Source of the DNA: Candidatus Uhrbacteria bacterium
Lineage (GTDB): Bacteria > Patescibacteriota > Patescibacteriia > 2-12-FULL-60-25
Direction: 5' to 3'
DNA: 64,000 nt
Assembly: GCA_003576745.1 (NCBI GenBank)
Contig: QEVR01000001.1
Location: forward strand, 1 to 64,000
The translations under genes and the position numbers were made by a program. A model generated the notes under the pieces. The model had not been told where the DNA came from and did no database searches. It saw only the letters and a program-made list of their open reading frames with translations. This document shows positions 39,664 to 49,782 of the stretch, piece after piece (within the stretch, counting starts at the first letter, position 1; each line of letters starts with the position of its first letter).

Positions 39664-39927
39664 TTACAGTCGAAACGTTTGTCGGATTCCGGCATGGCGA
39701 TGTTCCTGTTCCGGAATCTCATATGGCGCAAATTCGGTGTCGACGCCGGGGAACATGATTACACCTTCCGTGTTCCATGAAGGTACGGGCATGGGAGAAA
39801 TGCAGTGTGAAGATTCGGGTTCCCTGTCCGCGCCGGGAGGGCTTTGCCTGTTCTCGCGGAGGCAGTAGCCGAGCAGACTCCCTGCGAAAAGGACCAAGGA
39901 ATATCGGACGAGCATGCTTGCGTACAT
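39664..39927 (-). CDS. small secreted or membrane-anchored orphan, 87 aa
   Basis: ATG at 39927 with GAGAGGAG seven bases upstream, which decides the start. MYASMLVRYSLVLFAGSLLG forms a signal anchor or signal peptide, possibly lipoprotein-like (GSLLGYC). The rest is polar (ENRQSPPGADREPESSHCIS, GVIMFPGVDTEFAPYEIPEQ). No family recognised. Confidence 0.55.
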   Translation of the reverse strand: MYASMLVRYSLVLFAGSLLGYCLRENRQSPPGADREPESSHCISPMPVPSWNTEGVIMFPGVDTEFAPYEIPEQEHRHAGIRQTFRL

Positions 39928-40003
39928 GGGCACTCCTCTCTTCCCCCGGACGACGAACATGTGGATGCCGGGAGGAATACATCGGGGTTCGTGAGGGAAA
40001 GCA

Positions 40004-40459
40004 TCAGCGTTTTTCTCCGGCCGCTCCGTTTGCGAACGGCATAGGGCTTTTTGAACGGATGCCGCTATCGTTTTCGTCATCGGCTATGTCTCCGTCGTCT
40101 AGCGTATCAATGTACGGTTCATCGTCGCGGAGCCACCGGTTCCGATTGAAGCGGGGGACATAGAGCAGATCGCAACCCGGGCATTCCTTGGCCACGTGAT
40201 GATTCCCTCGATCAATACTGGTTGCGTCGGCCCGTTGGCAATAGCGGCAGAGATCGAGACTCACCTGAAAGCATTCGGGGACCAGAACCGGATGTCCGTG
40301 AATAAGAAGGTCGGGGATGGATCCGCGCATGGCGGGCTGACACTGAACAGATGCGCAATAGTCCTCCACAAGGATCCAGAGACGTTCCGTCCTGTTCAGG
40401 ACAAGCACGCGCGCGTATATCCGTTTCCCGCAAGCGGGACACGGATCATTCGTAGACAT
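40004..40459 (-). CDS. zinc-ribbon-type orphan protein, 151 aa
   Basis: ATG at 40459 (or 40492). Four cysteine pairs: CPACGK near the start, CASVQCQ, CRYCQ and CPGCD, all in patterns suited to zinc binding. Between them lies IYARVLVLNRTERLWILVED and VLVPECFQVSLDLCRYC. The tail is acidic (YIDTLDDGDIADDENDSG). It could bind nucleic acid or protein. Family unknown. Confidence 0.65.
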   Translation of the reverse strand: MSTNDPCPACGKRIYARVLVLNRTERLWILVEDYCASVQCQPAMRGSIPDLLIHGHPVLVPECFQVSLDLCRYCQRADATSIDRGNHHVAKECPGCDLLYVPRFNRNRWLRDDEPYIDTLDDGDIADDENDSGIRSKSPMPFANGAAGEKR

Positions 40460-40586
40460 GTAGAGCCGATTTCCTAAAAGGGTGCCGCTCATGTGTTGAA
40501 GGTCCTGTGTCCACTATGCCATACGGCAGGCTGACGAAAAAGACGCCCGGCCGGACGTCTGAGCGCCTCATGTTTTTGGCTCTCGG

Positions 40587-40772
40587 TCAAGCATGGCTTG
40601 AGAGACCCCGGTCTTCCCGTTTTTTTGCCGAGCGGTTATAGGCCTTCTTGCTTTTGAAGCGTTGCCCAGGAGGCGCGGACGGCTTGCGGACCTTTTTTTC
40701 CAGATCATGGATCCGCAGGGTCCCAATCACCCTGGATGACGGCTTCTTGGTCGGGTGAGACCGCTTCTTCAT
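40587..40772 (-). CDS. small basic orphan protein, 61 aa
   Basis: MKKRSHPTKKPSSRVIGTLR, IHDLEKKVRKPSAPPGQRFK, SKKAYNRSAKKREDRGLSSH: strongly basic, in the style of small nucleic-acid-binding proteins. No family recognised. The start may lie upstream of 40772, but that sequence is repeat-like. Confidence 0.5.
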   Translation of the reverse strand: MKKRSHPTKKPSSRVIGTLRIHDLEKKVRKPSAPPGQRFKSKKAYNRSAKKREDRGLSSHA

Positions 40773-41239
40773 GCGAATATGGTAGCACAGGCAACGGGGG
40801 CGAGGGTCTGGGGAGGGGGGAAGCGGAATGCAGACGGTCACGGGTCATGAGTCTTGAGCCTTGGGTCGAGCATGAGGTTCGTACGATCGTAGGTTCGTAG
40901 GCTACGGATTCTTCCCGCACACGAACCCACGGTCCTGCGAACCAATGATCCATAAGAAATACCCGCCGAGGATCCTGTCCTTCGGCGGGCGTGAGACGCG
41001 AGGCGGTGGCTGCGATTTTTCCAGGGATGACCCGCTCAAGGTCTTCCAGGGCCTGGTCGATGCGGCCGGAGAGATCGCGCATGATTTCGAGCGCGAACAT
41101 TTCGTCATTGGTTGTGTCGGCGTCGCTCTGAATTTCCGCCACCTTTTTCCGCAGCGTTTCCTTTTCTCCCTATTAGGGAGTCGTAGATTTTGAACAGAGC
41201 GTTCTCGGCCAGGGTTTCCAGGATGTCTTCTTCGATCAC
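40705..41239 (-). pseudogene. frameshifted orphan gene
   Basis: From a GTG at 41239 (GGGAGA nearby) the frame reads VIEEDILETLAENALFKIYD, SLIG. After the palindrome CTCCCTA-T-TAGGGAG (about 41169-41183) the sense continues one frame away: EKETLRKKVAEIQSDADTTN, DEMFALEIMRDLSGRIDQAL, EDLERVIPGKIAATASRL, and so on into repeat-derived residues. Together they make a sensible helical protein, so a one-base shift or an insertion at the palindrome has broken it. A sequencing error is possible. Confidence 0.6.
40795..40925. repeat. mosaic repeat copy
   Basis: CACGGGTCATGAGTCTTGAG, CCTTGGG, GAGGTTCGTACGATCGTAGG, TTCGTAGGCTACGG. Read on the other strand it matches the CCCAAGGCTCATGACTTACG and AACCTACGGTCTTACGATC words at about 62140-62185. 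Confidence 0.7.
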
Positions 41240-41373
41240 GACTGCGTTCTCCCTTTTGGGTTCCGCCGTTTCCGTTCAGGATCACAAACCCCGCACGGAT
41301 ATCTTTTTCCGCAAACAGATAGAGCGATGCATGTGCATCGCTCTTCTGAAGTAGGGACAGGCTGGGTTGAGGG

Positions 41374-41694
41374 TCATGCCGCAGCGGTGCGGCGCAAAAA
41401 CATGGAGATTTGGTTGGTGACGTAGATGTCCGAATCCGTCTCGGCTAAGCAAAATAGTGTTCGGTGCCGATTGATTCGTTGTACGTACCGCTTGAGCTCC
41501 GCGGCGAAGCGACCGTACTCGATGTCGAGTACGAAGCTTCGGACCGGCGTTTCGCCGCGTCCGCAGCGCTCGACGAGCGTGACCTTGGTAGGCCACGCGT
41601 CCCTGTGCGTCTCCTCGACGAGCAGGGACTTCTCTGCGACAACGTGGACCATGAAATCATGGATGGCCCAGCGTCGCGTGTCGTGATATTCCAT
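41374..41694 (-). CDS. orphan protein, 106 aa
   Basis: ATG at 41694 with GAGG six bases upstream. MEYHDTRRWAIHDFMVHVVA, EKSLLVEETHRDAWPTKVTL, PVRSFVLDIEYGRFAAELKR, YVQRINRHRTLFCLAETDSD: a soluble alpha/beta domain. No family recognised. It has its own consensus promoter and an approximately 95-base leader that can fold (GCGGGGG-AATCAA-CCCCCGC), so translation may be regulated. Confidence 0.65.
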   Translation of the reverse strand: MEYHDTRRWAIHDFMVHVVAEKSLLVEETHRDAWPTKVTLVERCGRGETPVRSFVLDIEYGRFAAELKRYVQRINRHRTLFCLAETDSDIYVTNQISMFLRRTAAA

Positions 41695-41796
41695 GGTTCC
41701 CTCGGTTTGGAAAGTGCGGGGGTTGATTCCCCCGCGGAAGAATGGGCCGCGAACCCGCTCTTCTGCGGGGGAGTTCCGTTCATTACGGAACCGAAA

Positions 41797-41825
41797 ACTA
41801 TATCAGAAATATGCCGTTTTGTCAA
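41797..41825 (-). promoter_or_regulatory. consensus promoter of the 41374 gene
   Basis: TTGACA, 17-bp spacer, TATAGT on the minus strand. Confidence 0.8.
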
Positions 41826-41826
41826 G

Positions 41827-42268
41827 CCTGATAGGCATTTTAATATGAAAAACCCGATATTTTTCCGTTTCTGGCCTTATGGAGATACGCCTTCCTCCTC
41901 TATCCACCCCTCCGGGCTTGACCATATGCCACATCTTCGCTATTCTTCGCGCGCGCACAGGCGGGATTATAGAAAAGGACGCAAGCCTTTTTGTCCGCCT
42001 CGAGGACACCCTCATCGTCATTCGAATGATTGTTTCCCGATAGAGGAGATGCCGATGCCTCCCGTTTACTCGTCACGGGAGGCGTTTGCGTCTCCGGGCG
42101 CACCGCTCCGATCCCTCATTTTTCGAGCCCGTCTCGACGGAGGGTATCCGACGGCATTACTCATTCTGCGCACCGTTCATCTGATTCTTCCCCTCGGGGT
42201 CCCGGCTTTCCGGTCCTCTTCCCGGGGGTGGGATCGGGGAGCGGGTTCGCGCATGTTCCTCCCTTCAC
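41827..42268. other. rpoB upstream region
   Basis: 440 bases. A 54-codon frame at 41879-42043 (MEIRLPPLSTPPGLTICHIF, ILRARTGGIIEKDASLFVRL, IVIRMIVSR) reads like protein but has no ribosome site. A hairpin GCCTCCCGT-N9-ACGGGAGGC (42057-42083) with a short T-stretch may attenuate rpoBC. No clear promoter found. Confidence 0.4.
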
Positions 42269-45200
42269 ATGGCCGAGCAGATTTTCCGCCGCGTTCCGCC
42301 CCATGAGCCGGAACGCCGCTATTTCACATCGTCGCGCGACGCAATGGCGCTTCCGGATCTCATCGAGGTTCAGAAGGACAGCTATCGCTGGTTTCTCGAG
42401 GAGGGTATCCGAGAGCTCTTGAACGAGCTTACGCCGGTGAAGGATTTTATCGGCCGAGACCTCGAGCTCCATTTGACGGATTACTTTTTTGACGATCCAA
42501 AGTTCGACGAAAAAACCTCCAAACTAAAAAAAATTAATTATGAGGCTCCGCTGCGCGTGAAGGCCAAGCTTCTGAATAAACGAACCAAAGAGGAGCGGGA
42601 GCAGGAGGTGTTCCTGGGCGAGCTTCCTGTCATGACGGATCGTGGCACCTTCGTGATTAACGGCGTCGAGCGCGTGGTTGTGTCCCAGCTTGTGCGGTCT
42701 GCAGGAGCCTTTTTTACCGCCGAGGCCGTACGCGGCCGTCGGTATTACGGGGCGAAACTCATTCCGAATCGCGGCGCTTGGCTGGAATTTGAAACGGATA
42801 CCAACAATGTCATCTGGGTGAAGATCGATCGGAAGCGCAAGGTCGCGGCGACGTCGCTGTTGCGCGCATTCGGCGTATCTTCAAATGAGGATATCGCAGC
42901 CCTGTTCACGGACGTGGATACGCATCCGCTCAATCGTTACATTGATTCGACCATTGCAAAAGACGCTTCTTCAAATGAAGAAGAAGGATACATCGAGGTC
43001 TATAAGCGCATTCGGCCGGGCGATTTGGCAACGGCGGACAATGCAAAGTCCCTCATCCATTCCATGTTCTTCAAGTTTGAGCGATATGACCTTGGGGCCG
43101 TGGGTCGCTTTAAATTCAACCAGCGTTTCGGCCTTCCCGCGGACCGCGATACGGTAAAAAAGGAAGATTTTCGCATTCTCACCAAGGACGACATCGTCCA
43201 TATTCTTCGCGAAATCATCCGTTTGAATATCAGTCAGGAAGAACCGGACGACGTGGACCATTTGGGCAATCGGCGCGTCCGCGCCATCGGAGAGCTTGTG
43301 CAGAGCCGTTTCCGCATTGGGCTCGCGCGCATGGAGCGCATCATTAAGGACCGCATGTCCACGCAGGACATTACCAATCTCACGCCTGCCAAGCTTATCA
43401 ATGCTCGTCCGGTCATCGGGGCCGTTCGCGAGTTCTTTATGAGCTCGCAGCTGTCCCAGTTCATGGATCAGACGAATCCGTTGTCTGAGCTCGAACACAA
43501 GCGCCGTTTGTCCGCGATGGGTCCGGGCGGCCTCACGCGTGAACGTGCCGGATTCGATGTTCGCGATGTGCATCGGACGCATTATGGGCGCATTTGTCCG
43601 ATCGCGTCGCCGGAAGGTCCGAATATCGGGCTTGTCGGCCACTTGGCTTCTTATTCGCGTATCAATGATTTCGGTTTCATCGAAACGCCGTATCGGAAGG
43701 TTAAGGCTTGGGCGAACAATGACGGCAAGGACGCCGTGGACGAAGTCCTCCGGCTCGACATAACGACCGGAGACGGGAAGGCGCTCGGCAAACGGGGAGA
43801 TACGGTCACCAAAGACATGGCAAAAGCCATGAAGGCATCGTTCACGTTGGAGCGGATTCCGATTGAACCGTATGTGACGGACGAGATTGTGTATTTGAAT
43901 GCCTTTACGGAAGAACGCGGAACAACGGCTCCGGCCACCACGCCCATCGATCAAAAGACCGGCCGATTCCTTTTGCCGCGCGCCGCGGCCAGAAAAAACG
44001 GCGAGCCGACCACCGTGGATGTTGCGGACATCGACTATATCGACGTTTCGTCGAAACAAGTGCTTTCTATCGGCACGTCGCTCATTCCGTTCGTGGAGCA
44101 CGACGACGGCCATCGCGCGCTCATGGGAACCAATATGCAGCGGCAGGCCGTTCCCTGCATCAAACCCGACGCCCCTATCGTGGGGACGGGCGTAGAACGC
44201 CGCTCCGCCGTGGACTCCGGACACGTTGTGCTGTCGCCGGACGAGGGCGTTGTGGTGTCGGTGGACGGCAGCCATGTGGAAATTCAAACCGACGCGGGAG
44301 ACATCCGTCGATACGATCTCATTAAATTCCAGCGTTCGAATCATTCCACATGCATCAATCAGCGCCCCCGCGTGAGCAAAGGGCAGCAGATTCATGCCGG
44401 GGAAGTGCTCGTGGACGGGACATCCTGCGATCGCGGCGAAATCGCGCTCGGCCAGAACCTGCTCTGCACCTTCCTGTCCTGGGACGGTTATAACTATGAG
44501 GACGCCATTATTTTGAGCGAACGGTTGGTGCATGCGGACCGGCTCACCTCCATTCATATCGAACATCACCTTATTGATGTCCGCGATACAAAGCTCGGGC
44601 CGGAAGTCGTGACGTCGGATATCCCGAATGTCTCGGAAGAAAAGCTCAAAAATCTGGACGACCAGGGCATTGTTCATATCGGAGCCGAAGTGAAGTCCGG
44701 CGATATTCTCGTAGGGAAAATTACACCCAAGGGCGAAACCGATCTGTCTGCGGAAGAAAAACTCCTCCGCGCGATTTTCGGAGAGAAGGCCCGCGATGTG
44801 CGCGATTCCTCTCTGTATCTTTCGCATGGCGAACACGGGCGCGTTGTGGACGTTAAAGTGTTCTCCCGCGATGCGGGCGATAAACTTCAGCCGGGCGTCA
44901 TCAAGCAATATGTGGTGGCGGTCGCGGATCTCCGGAAAATCCAGGTGGGCGACAAGCTGGCCGGACGCCACGGAAACAAGGGCGTTATCTCAAAGATTGT
45001 TCCGGTGGAGGACATGCCGTTCCTCGAAGACGGAACGCCGGTGGATGTCATTTTGTCTCCGCTCGGCGTGGTATCCCGCATGAACCTCGGGCAGATTCTG
45101 GAAACGCATCTCGGGCTTGCCGCAAATGCCCTTGGGTACACGGTGGCTTCGCCGGTATTCGACGGTGTTCCGGAACAGACAATCCGCGAGGAGCTGGTCC

Positions 45201-45754
45201 GTGCGGGGTTCCCCGAAGACGGGCGCATTCAGCTGTATGACGGGAGAACGGGCGAGGCGTATGACCATCATCCGACCGTCGGCTATATCTACATGCTGAA
45301 GCTGAATCACATGGTCGAGGACAAAATCCACCAGCGATCCATTGGTCCATACTCGCTTATTACCCAGCAACCCCTCGGCGGCAAGGCGCAATCCGGCGGA
45401 CAACGCTTCGGCGAAATGGAAGTGTGGGCGCTCGAAGCCTATGGCGCGGCGCATACGCTTCAGGAAATCCTCACCATCAAATCCGACGATGTTCCCGGAC
45501 GATCCAAAGCATACGAGTCCATTATTAAGGGGGAACCCATCCGCAAGGTGAATGTTCCGGAATCCTTTAACGTGCTTGTCCGCGAACTCAAGGGCCTGTG
45601 CCTGGACGTGGAACTCCTGAAGGAGGGCCAGCGTATCGACGAACATGCATCACGTCCGGATCAATTCCGCCCTCGCGCGCCGCTCACGAATGCTCCGGCA
45701 CCAGAAGACCATATCGAGTGGGGGCCGAGCGAGGGACTCAAACATGAAGCCTAA
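42269..45754 (+). CDS. rpoB: RNA polymerase beta subunit
   Basis: 1161 residues, complete. Protrusion and lobe ([20 protein letters not shown]), fork region with [20 protein letters not shown], then [40 protein letters not shown], the beta flap and the active-site-adjacent [25 protein letters not shown]-type end [20 protein letters not shown]. The rifampicin-pocket residues in the [20 protein letters not shown] segment match the sensitive type. The stop overlaps the rpoC start by one base (TAATG). Confidence 0.98.
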   Translation: MAEQIFRRVPPHEPERRYFTSSRDAMALPDLIEVQKDSYRWFLEEGIRELLNELTPVKDFIGRDLELHLTDYFFDDPKFDEKTSKLKKINYEAPLRVKAKLLNKRTKEEREQEVFLGELPVMTDRGTFVINGVERVVVSQLVRSAGAFFTAEAVRGRRYYGAKLIPNRGAWLEFETDTNNVIWVKIDRKRKVAATSLLRAFGVSSNEDIAALFTDVDTHPLNRYIDSTIAKDASSNEEEGYIEVYKRIRPGDLATADNAKSLIHSMFFKFERYDLGAVGRFKFNQRFGLPADRDTVKKEDFRILTKDDIVHILREIIRLNISQEEPDDVDHLGNRRVRAIGELVQSRFRIGLARMERIIKDRMSTQDITNLTPAKLINARPVIGAVREFFMSSQLSQFMDQTNPLSELEHKRRLSAMGPGGLTRERAGFDVRDVHRTHYGRICPIASPEGPNIGLVGHLASYSRINDFGFIETPYRKVKAWANNDGKDAVDEVLRLDITTGDGKALGKRGDTVTKDMAKAMKASFTLERIPIEPYVTDEIVYLNAFTEERGTTAPATTPIDQKTGRFLLPRAAARKNGEPTTVDVADIDYIDVSSKQVLSIGTSLIPFVEHDDGHRALMGTNMQRQAVPCIKPDAPIVGTGVERRSAVDSGHVVLSPDEGVVVSVDGSHVEIQTDAGDIRRYDLIKFQRSNHSTCINQRPRVSKGQQIHAGEVLVDGTSCDRGEIALGQNLLCTFLSWDGYNYEDAIILSERLVHADRLTSIHIEHHLIDVRDTKLGPEVVTSDIPNVSEEKLKNLDDQGIVHIGAEVKSGDILVGKITPKGETDLSAEEKLLRAIFGEKARDVRDSSLYLSHGEHGRVVDVKVFSRDAGDKLQPGVIKQYVVAVADLRKIQVGDKLAGRHGNKGVISKIVPVEDMPFLEDGTPVDVILSPLGVVSRMNLGQILETHLGLAANALGYTVASPVFDGVPEQTIREELVRAGFPEDGRIQLYDGRTGEAYDHHPTVGYIYMLKLNHMVEDKIHQRSIGPYSLITQQPLGGKAQSGGQRFGEMEVWALEAYGAAHTLQEILTIKSDDVPGRSKAYESIIKGEPIRKVNVPESFNVLVRELKGLCLDVELLKEGQRIDEHASRPDQFRPRAPLTNAPAPEDHIEWGPSEGLKHEA

Positions 45755-48700
45755 TGACCACCCGTATGCCTTTCTTCCAAACTGAAAACATCAAGACAAC
45801 GGATTTCGACGCCATGCGGCTCAAGCTTGCGTCGCCGGAAACCATCCGCGGCTGGTCCTATGGCGAGGTGACCAAGCCGGAAACCATAAACTACCGTACG
45901 CAGAAGCCGGAAAAATCCGGACTGTTCGCCGAGGAAATTTTCGGTCCCTCCAAGGACTGGGAATGTTATTGCGGAAAGTACAAAAAGATCCGCTATAAGG
46001 GCATCGTATGCGACAAATGCGGCGTGGAAGTGACGCACAGTCTTGTGCGGCGAGAACGCTTTGGCCATATCGAACTTTCCGCTCCCGTAAGTCACATTTG
46101 GTTCCTCCGCGGCGTCCCTTCGAAAGTCGGAACTACGCTCGACATGAGCGTGCAGGCGCTTGAAAAAGTCATTTATTTTGCGTCATTCATTGTGACGGAC
46201 GTCAATGAGGAATTGCGGCAGAATACCCTTGAGCAGTTGCGCATGGAATACAAAGGAAAGCGGAAGGCTCTCGAGAGCGAATATGAACGGGAGCTGAAAA
46301 AAGCGAACGAGTCCGCAGCCGAGCAGGGATTGAAAAAGAAGGAGGCCGAGGACATCCTGGAAAAACTCCAGCAGACCAAAACTGCCAAACTCGATGAGCT
46401 TGACGAAGAGTTTACGATCTCGGAGAAGGAGTTGAAAGACCTTCGGCCGCTCAAGATTTTGAGCGAAAGCGAATATCATGATGCGTCGCTTCGGTACGGG
46501 CATGTCTTTGAGGCGAAAATCGGCGCCGAAGCCGTGGACGAGCTTCTGAAAAAAATGGACATGGAGGCCACGGTGAAACTTTTAGCCGATGATTTACAGA
46601 AGGCTTCCGAAGGCAAGCGAGATCGCCTGATTCGTCGCCTCAAGCTCCTGAAGTCCTTTATTCAGCAGGGGCTTGACCCGCACTGGATGATTCTGAAGGC
46701 GATCCCCGTGATTCCGCCGGATCTGCGTCCCATGGTGGCTCTGGACGGCGGACGATTTGCGACGTCCGACCTGAATGATTTGTATCGGCGGGTCATTAAT
46801 CGCAATAACCGTTTGAAGCGCCTGGTAGAGTTGAATGCGCCGGAAGTCATCACGCGAAATGAAAAGCGCATGCTGCAGGAAGCGGTGGATTCTCTCATCG
46901 ACAACAGCGCGCGCCATTCTAAAACCGTTATTGCTGCGACGGGGAAAAAGCGCCAGCTCAAATCCCTCGCGGATATTCTCAAAGGGAAACAGGGACGATT
47001 CCGCCAGAATCTTTTGGGCAAGCGCATCGATTATTCTGGCCGTTCCGTGATTGTTATCGGACCCACGCTCCGCATGCATCAGTGCGGCCTGCCGAAAATC
47101 ATGGCGCTTGAGCTGTTTCGTCCTTTTATTATTTCCCAGCTAATCAAGCGCGAATACGTGCACAATATCCGGAGCGCGAATCGTTTTATCGAAGCGGACC
47201 ATCCCGAAGTTTGGGACATTCTGGAAGAGGTTGCCACGAACTCCGTGGTGCTTTTAAACCGCGCGCCCACGCTCCACCGTCTTGGCATCCAGGGTTTTCA
47301 GCCCGTGCTTATCGAAGGGAAGGCTATTCAGATTCATCCCATGGTCTGCGCCGCATTCAACGCGGACTTTGACGGCGACCAAATGGCCGTGCATGTGCCG
47401 CTTACGGAGGAAGCGAGGCAGGAAGCGCGCAATCTCATGCTCTCCACGAACAATCTGCTCAAGCCCGCCACGGGCCAGCCGGTCGCCCGTCCCGACAAGG
47501 ACATCGCCTGGGGCTGCTTCTACATGACGACCATGACAGAGCCTGTGGACGGGAACATGAAAACGTTCGGTTCGCCGCAGGCGGCGCTGTACGCGTATCA
47601 GTCGGGAAGCATTTCCGTCGGGGAGCGTATTGCCACGCGGCTCTCTCTCGGGGAACCCATGATTGAAACCACGGCAGGGCGTATTCTCCTGAATGACTTG
47701 TTCCCTAAGGAGGTCGGATTCCGGAATGAACCCATCGGCACCAAACAGCTCGCGGAAATCACGCGCGTGACCTTGGAAGTTCGTGGATTTGAACGGACGG
47801 CGCGTTTTCTCGACGAAGTAAAAGAAATCGGCTTCAAGTATGCCACGCGATCCGGCTTTTCCTATGGCATGGGTGATTTGCCGGCCGTCGAATTGAAGCG
47901 GCGCCTTATTCAGGAAGGAGAGCGGAAGGTGGAAGAAATCGAACAGCAGTATAAGGAAGGACTCCTGACCAAATCAGAGCGGTATAATCAGATCATCAAG
48001 ATGTGGGCGGATGTGAAGGACCAGGTTCAGCGCCTGTGCGAAGAAGCCTTGGACCCGCTCGGAACCGTGTACTCCATGATTAAATCCGGCGCCCGCGGAT
48101 CGGTGGGCCAGCTCACGAACGTCGTCGGCATGAAAGGACTCGTGGCGAACCCTGCCGGCCTCACCATCGAGTTGCCGGTGAAATCTTCGCTCCGCGAGGG
48201 CTTGGACGTGCTCGAGTACTTTATTTCTTCCCACGGCGCCAGAAAAGGCCTTACGGATACGGCTCTCAAAACTGCGAACGCGGGGTATCTCACCCGCCGC
48301 CTTGTAGATGTTGCGCAGGACGTGGTGATTATGGAAGAAGATTGCGGCGACACCGACGGGGTGCTGCTCGAAGCCAAGGAATGCGAAGAAATCGGCGAGC
48401 CGCTTATGACGCGCCTTCTGGGACGCGTGCTTCTCGGAGATATCAAGAATCCAAAAACGAAAAAGACGCTGTTCAAAAAGGGGCATCTGATTACCGAAGA
48501 CGATATTCGCGAACTCGAGAAGCATGCGGTGCAGGAAGCTCGCGTGCGTTCGGTGCTCACCTGTCGCATGAAGCGCGGCATCTGCCAGCGGTGCTACGGA
48601 TATGATTTGGCGTACAATGAGCTCGTCAAGCTCGGCACGGCCGTGGGAATTATCGCCGCGCAGTCCATCGGCGAGCCCGGCACGCAGCTCACCATGCGTA

Positions 48701-49704
48701 CCTTCCACACCGGAGGCGTTGCGGGAGGGGATATTACCATGGGTTTGCCGCGCGTGGAGGAATTATTCGAAGCGCGATCGCCGAAACGGAAGGCGATTAT
48801 CGCGGAGGTCGCGGGGAAGATTGCGGTTACCTCTGGAGAGCGGCGGATTATCGAGCTGCAGAACGGCGAACGCGTTTTGGACACCAATTCGGGAGGGAAG
48901 GTGATTACCGTGGAGCATACGGCCGTACAGGAAGATAGCGTATCGCGTGAAAGCGGCGATGAGGTAAAAATCAAGGCGGGTGATACCGTGAAACAGGGCG
49001 ATGTTCTTATCGTCAAAAAGGACGGTACGGAAATTTCTGCCGAGCATGCTGGCGTCATCTCGACGAGCGGCAAGACCATCAAAGTTATTTGGGAGGGACC
49101 GGCGCGAGAGGAATACCAGGTGCCCATCGGATATCAGATCCTCGTGAAAAATGGAGACGAAGTTCAGCCGGGAGACGCGCTGACAGAGGGTCACATGGAT
49201 TTGTCCCAGCTGTTTCGTTACAAGGGCCGCCAGGCGGTGATGCGATATGTCCTCAAGGAGACGCTCTATATTTACGCATCGCAGGGACAAAAGCTGAATG
49301 CCAAGCATGTGGAGGTCATTATCCGCCAGATGTTCAGCCGCATGTATGTGATCGATGCGGGCGACACGGATCTTTTGCCGGGGGAGGTGGTGGACCGCGC
49401 GCGGTATCAGGTGGAAAACGAACGCGTGGAAGCCAAAGGTGAACGGCCTGCGGAAGCAAATGAGCTTTTCATGGGCATTACGAAAATATCCCTGTCCACG
49501 GAATCCTTCCTGTCCGCCGCATCCTTCCAGGAAACGGCAAAGGTGCTCATCAATGCGGCTATTACCGGCAAGGTGGATCGTCTGGAAGGACTGAAAGAAA
49601 ACGTGATTATCGGACGTCTGATTCCCGCGGGAACGGGATTCGGCGATCGCGACGACGAGGAAGTGCCGGAAGACGAAATGGACATCGAAGCCCAACCCGT
49701 CTAA
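45754..49704 (+). CDS. rpoC: RNA polymerase beta' subunit
   Basis: 1316 residues, complete. N-terminal zinc site CYCGKYKKIRYKGIVCDKCG, the catalytic NADFDGDQMAVHVPL, bridge-helix region with GARGSVGQLTNVVGMKGLVA, second zinc site (CGDTDG, LTCRMKRGICQRCYGYDL), trigger loop TAQ-type region QSIGEPGTQLTMRTFHTGGV. Between about residues 150 and 215 lies a charged helical stretch (KRKALESEYERELKKANESA). Ends with an acidic tail. It forms the catalytic core with RpoB. Confidence 0.98.
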   Translation: MTTRMPFFQTENIKTTDFDAMRLKLASPETIRGWSYGEVTKPETINYRTQKPEKSGLFAEEIFGPSKDWECYCGKYKKIRYKGIVCDKCGVEVTHSLVRRERFGHIELSAPVSHIWFLRGVPSKVGTTLDMSVQALEKVIYFASFIVTDVNEELRQNTLEQLRMEYKGKRKALESEYERELKKANESAAEQGLKKKEAEDILEKLQQTKTAKLDELDEEFTISEKELKDLRPLKILSESEYHDASLRYGHVFEAKIGAEAVDELLKKMDMEATVKLLADDLQKASEGKRDRLIRRLKLLKSFIQQGLDPHWMILKAIPVIPPDLRPMVALDGGRFATSDLNDLYRRVINRNNRLKRLVELNAPEVITRNEKRMLQEAVDSLIDNSARHSKTVIAATGKKRQLKSLADILKGKQGRFRQNLLGKRIDYSGRSVIVIGPTLRMHQCGLPKIMALELFRPFIISQLIKREYVHNIRSANRFIEADHPEVWDILEEVATNSVVLLNRAPTLHRLGIQGFQPVLIEGKAIQIHPMVCAAFNADFDGDQMAVHVPLTEEARQEARNLMLSTNNLLKPATGQPVARPDKDIAWGCFYMTTMTEPVDGNMKTFGSPQAALYAYQSGSISVGERIATRLSLGEPMIETTAGRILLNDLFPKEVGFRNEPIGTKQLAEITRVTLEVRGFERTARFLDEVKEIGFKYATRSGFSYGMGDLPAVELKRRLIQEGERKVEEIEQQYKEGLLTKSERYNQIIKMWADVKDQVQRLCEEALDPLGTVYSMIKSGARGSVGQLTNVVGMKGLVANPAGLTIELPVKSSLREGLDVLEYFISSHGARKGLTDTALKTANAGYLTRRLVDVAQDVVIMEEDCGDTDGVLLEAKECEEIGEPLMTRLLGRVLLGDIKNPKTKKTLFKKGHLITEDDIRELEKHAVQEARVRSVLTCRMKRGICQRCYGYDLAYNELVKLGTAVGIIAAQSIGEPGTQLTMRTFHTGGVAGGDITMGLPRVEELFEARSPKRKAIIAEVAGKIAVTSGERRIIELQNGERVLDTNSGGKVITVEHTAVQEDSVSRESGDEVKIKAGDTVKQGDVLIVKKDGTEISAEHAGVISTSGKTIKVIWEGPAREEYQVPIGYQILVKNGDEVQPGDALTEGHMDLSQLFRYKGRQAVMRYVLKETLYIYASQGQKLNAKHVEVIIRQMFSRMYVIDAGDTDLLPGEVVDRARYQVENERVEAKGERPAEANELFMGITKISLSTESFLSAASFQETAKVLINAAITGKVDRLEGLKENVIIGRLIPAGTGFGDRDDEEVPEDEMDIEAQPV

Positions 49705-49708
49705 TGCA

Positions 49709-49745
49709 CCAAGAAAACATCCCGGCCTTCGGGATGTTTTCTTGG
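49709..49745 (+). terminator. rpoBC terminator
   Basis: Perfect 16-bp stem (49709-49724 with 49730-49745) with GCCTT loop; the second arm contains TGTTTTCTTGG. It can act in both directions, ending the convergent 49783 gene as well. Confidence 0.92.
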
Positions 49746-49782
49746 TACTCGATGTTTCGGCTATATCGTATACGGTTTCTCG

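Noticed and set aside
41464-42306. 280-codon plus-strand frame before rpoB
   Set aside because: Antisense to the 41374 gene and its promoter; composition is typical of a shadow frame.
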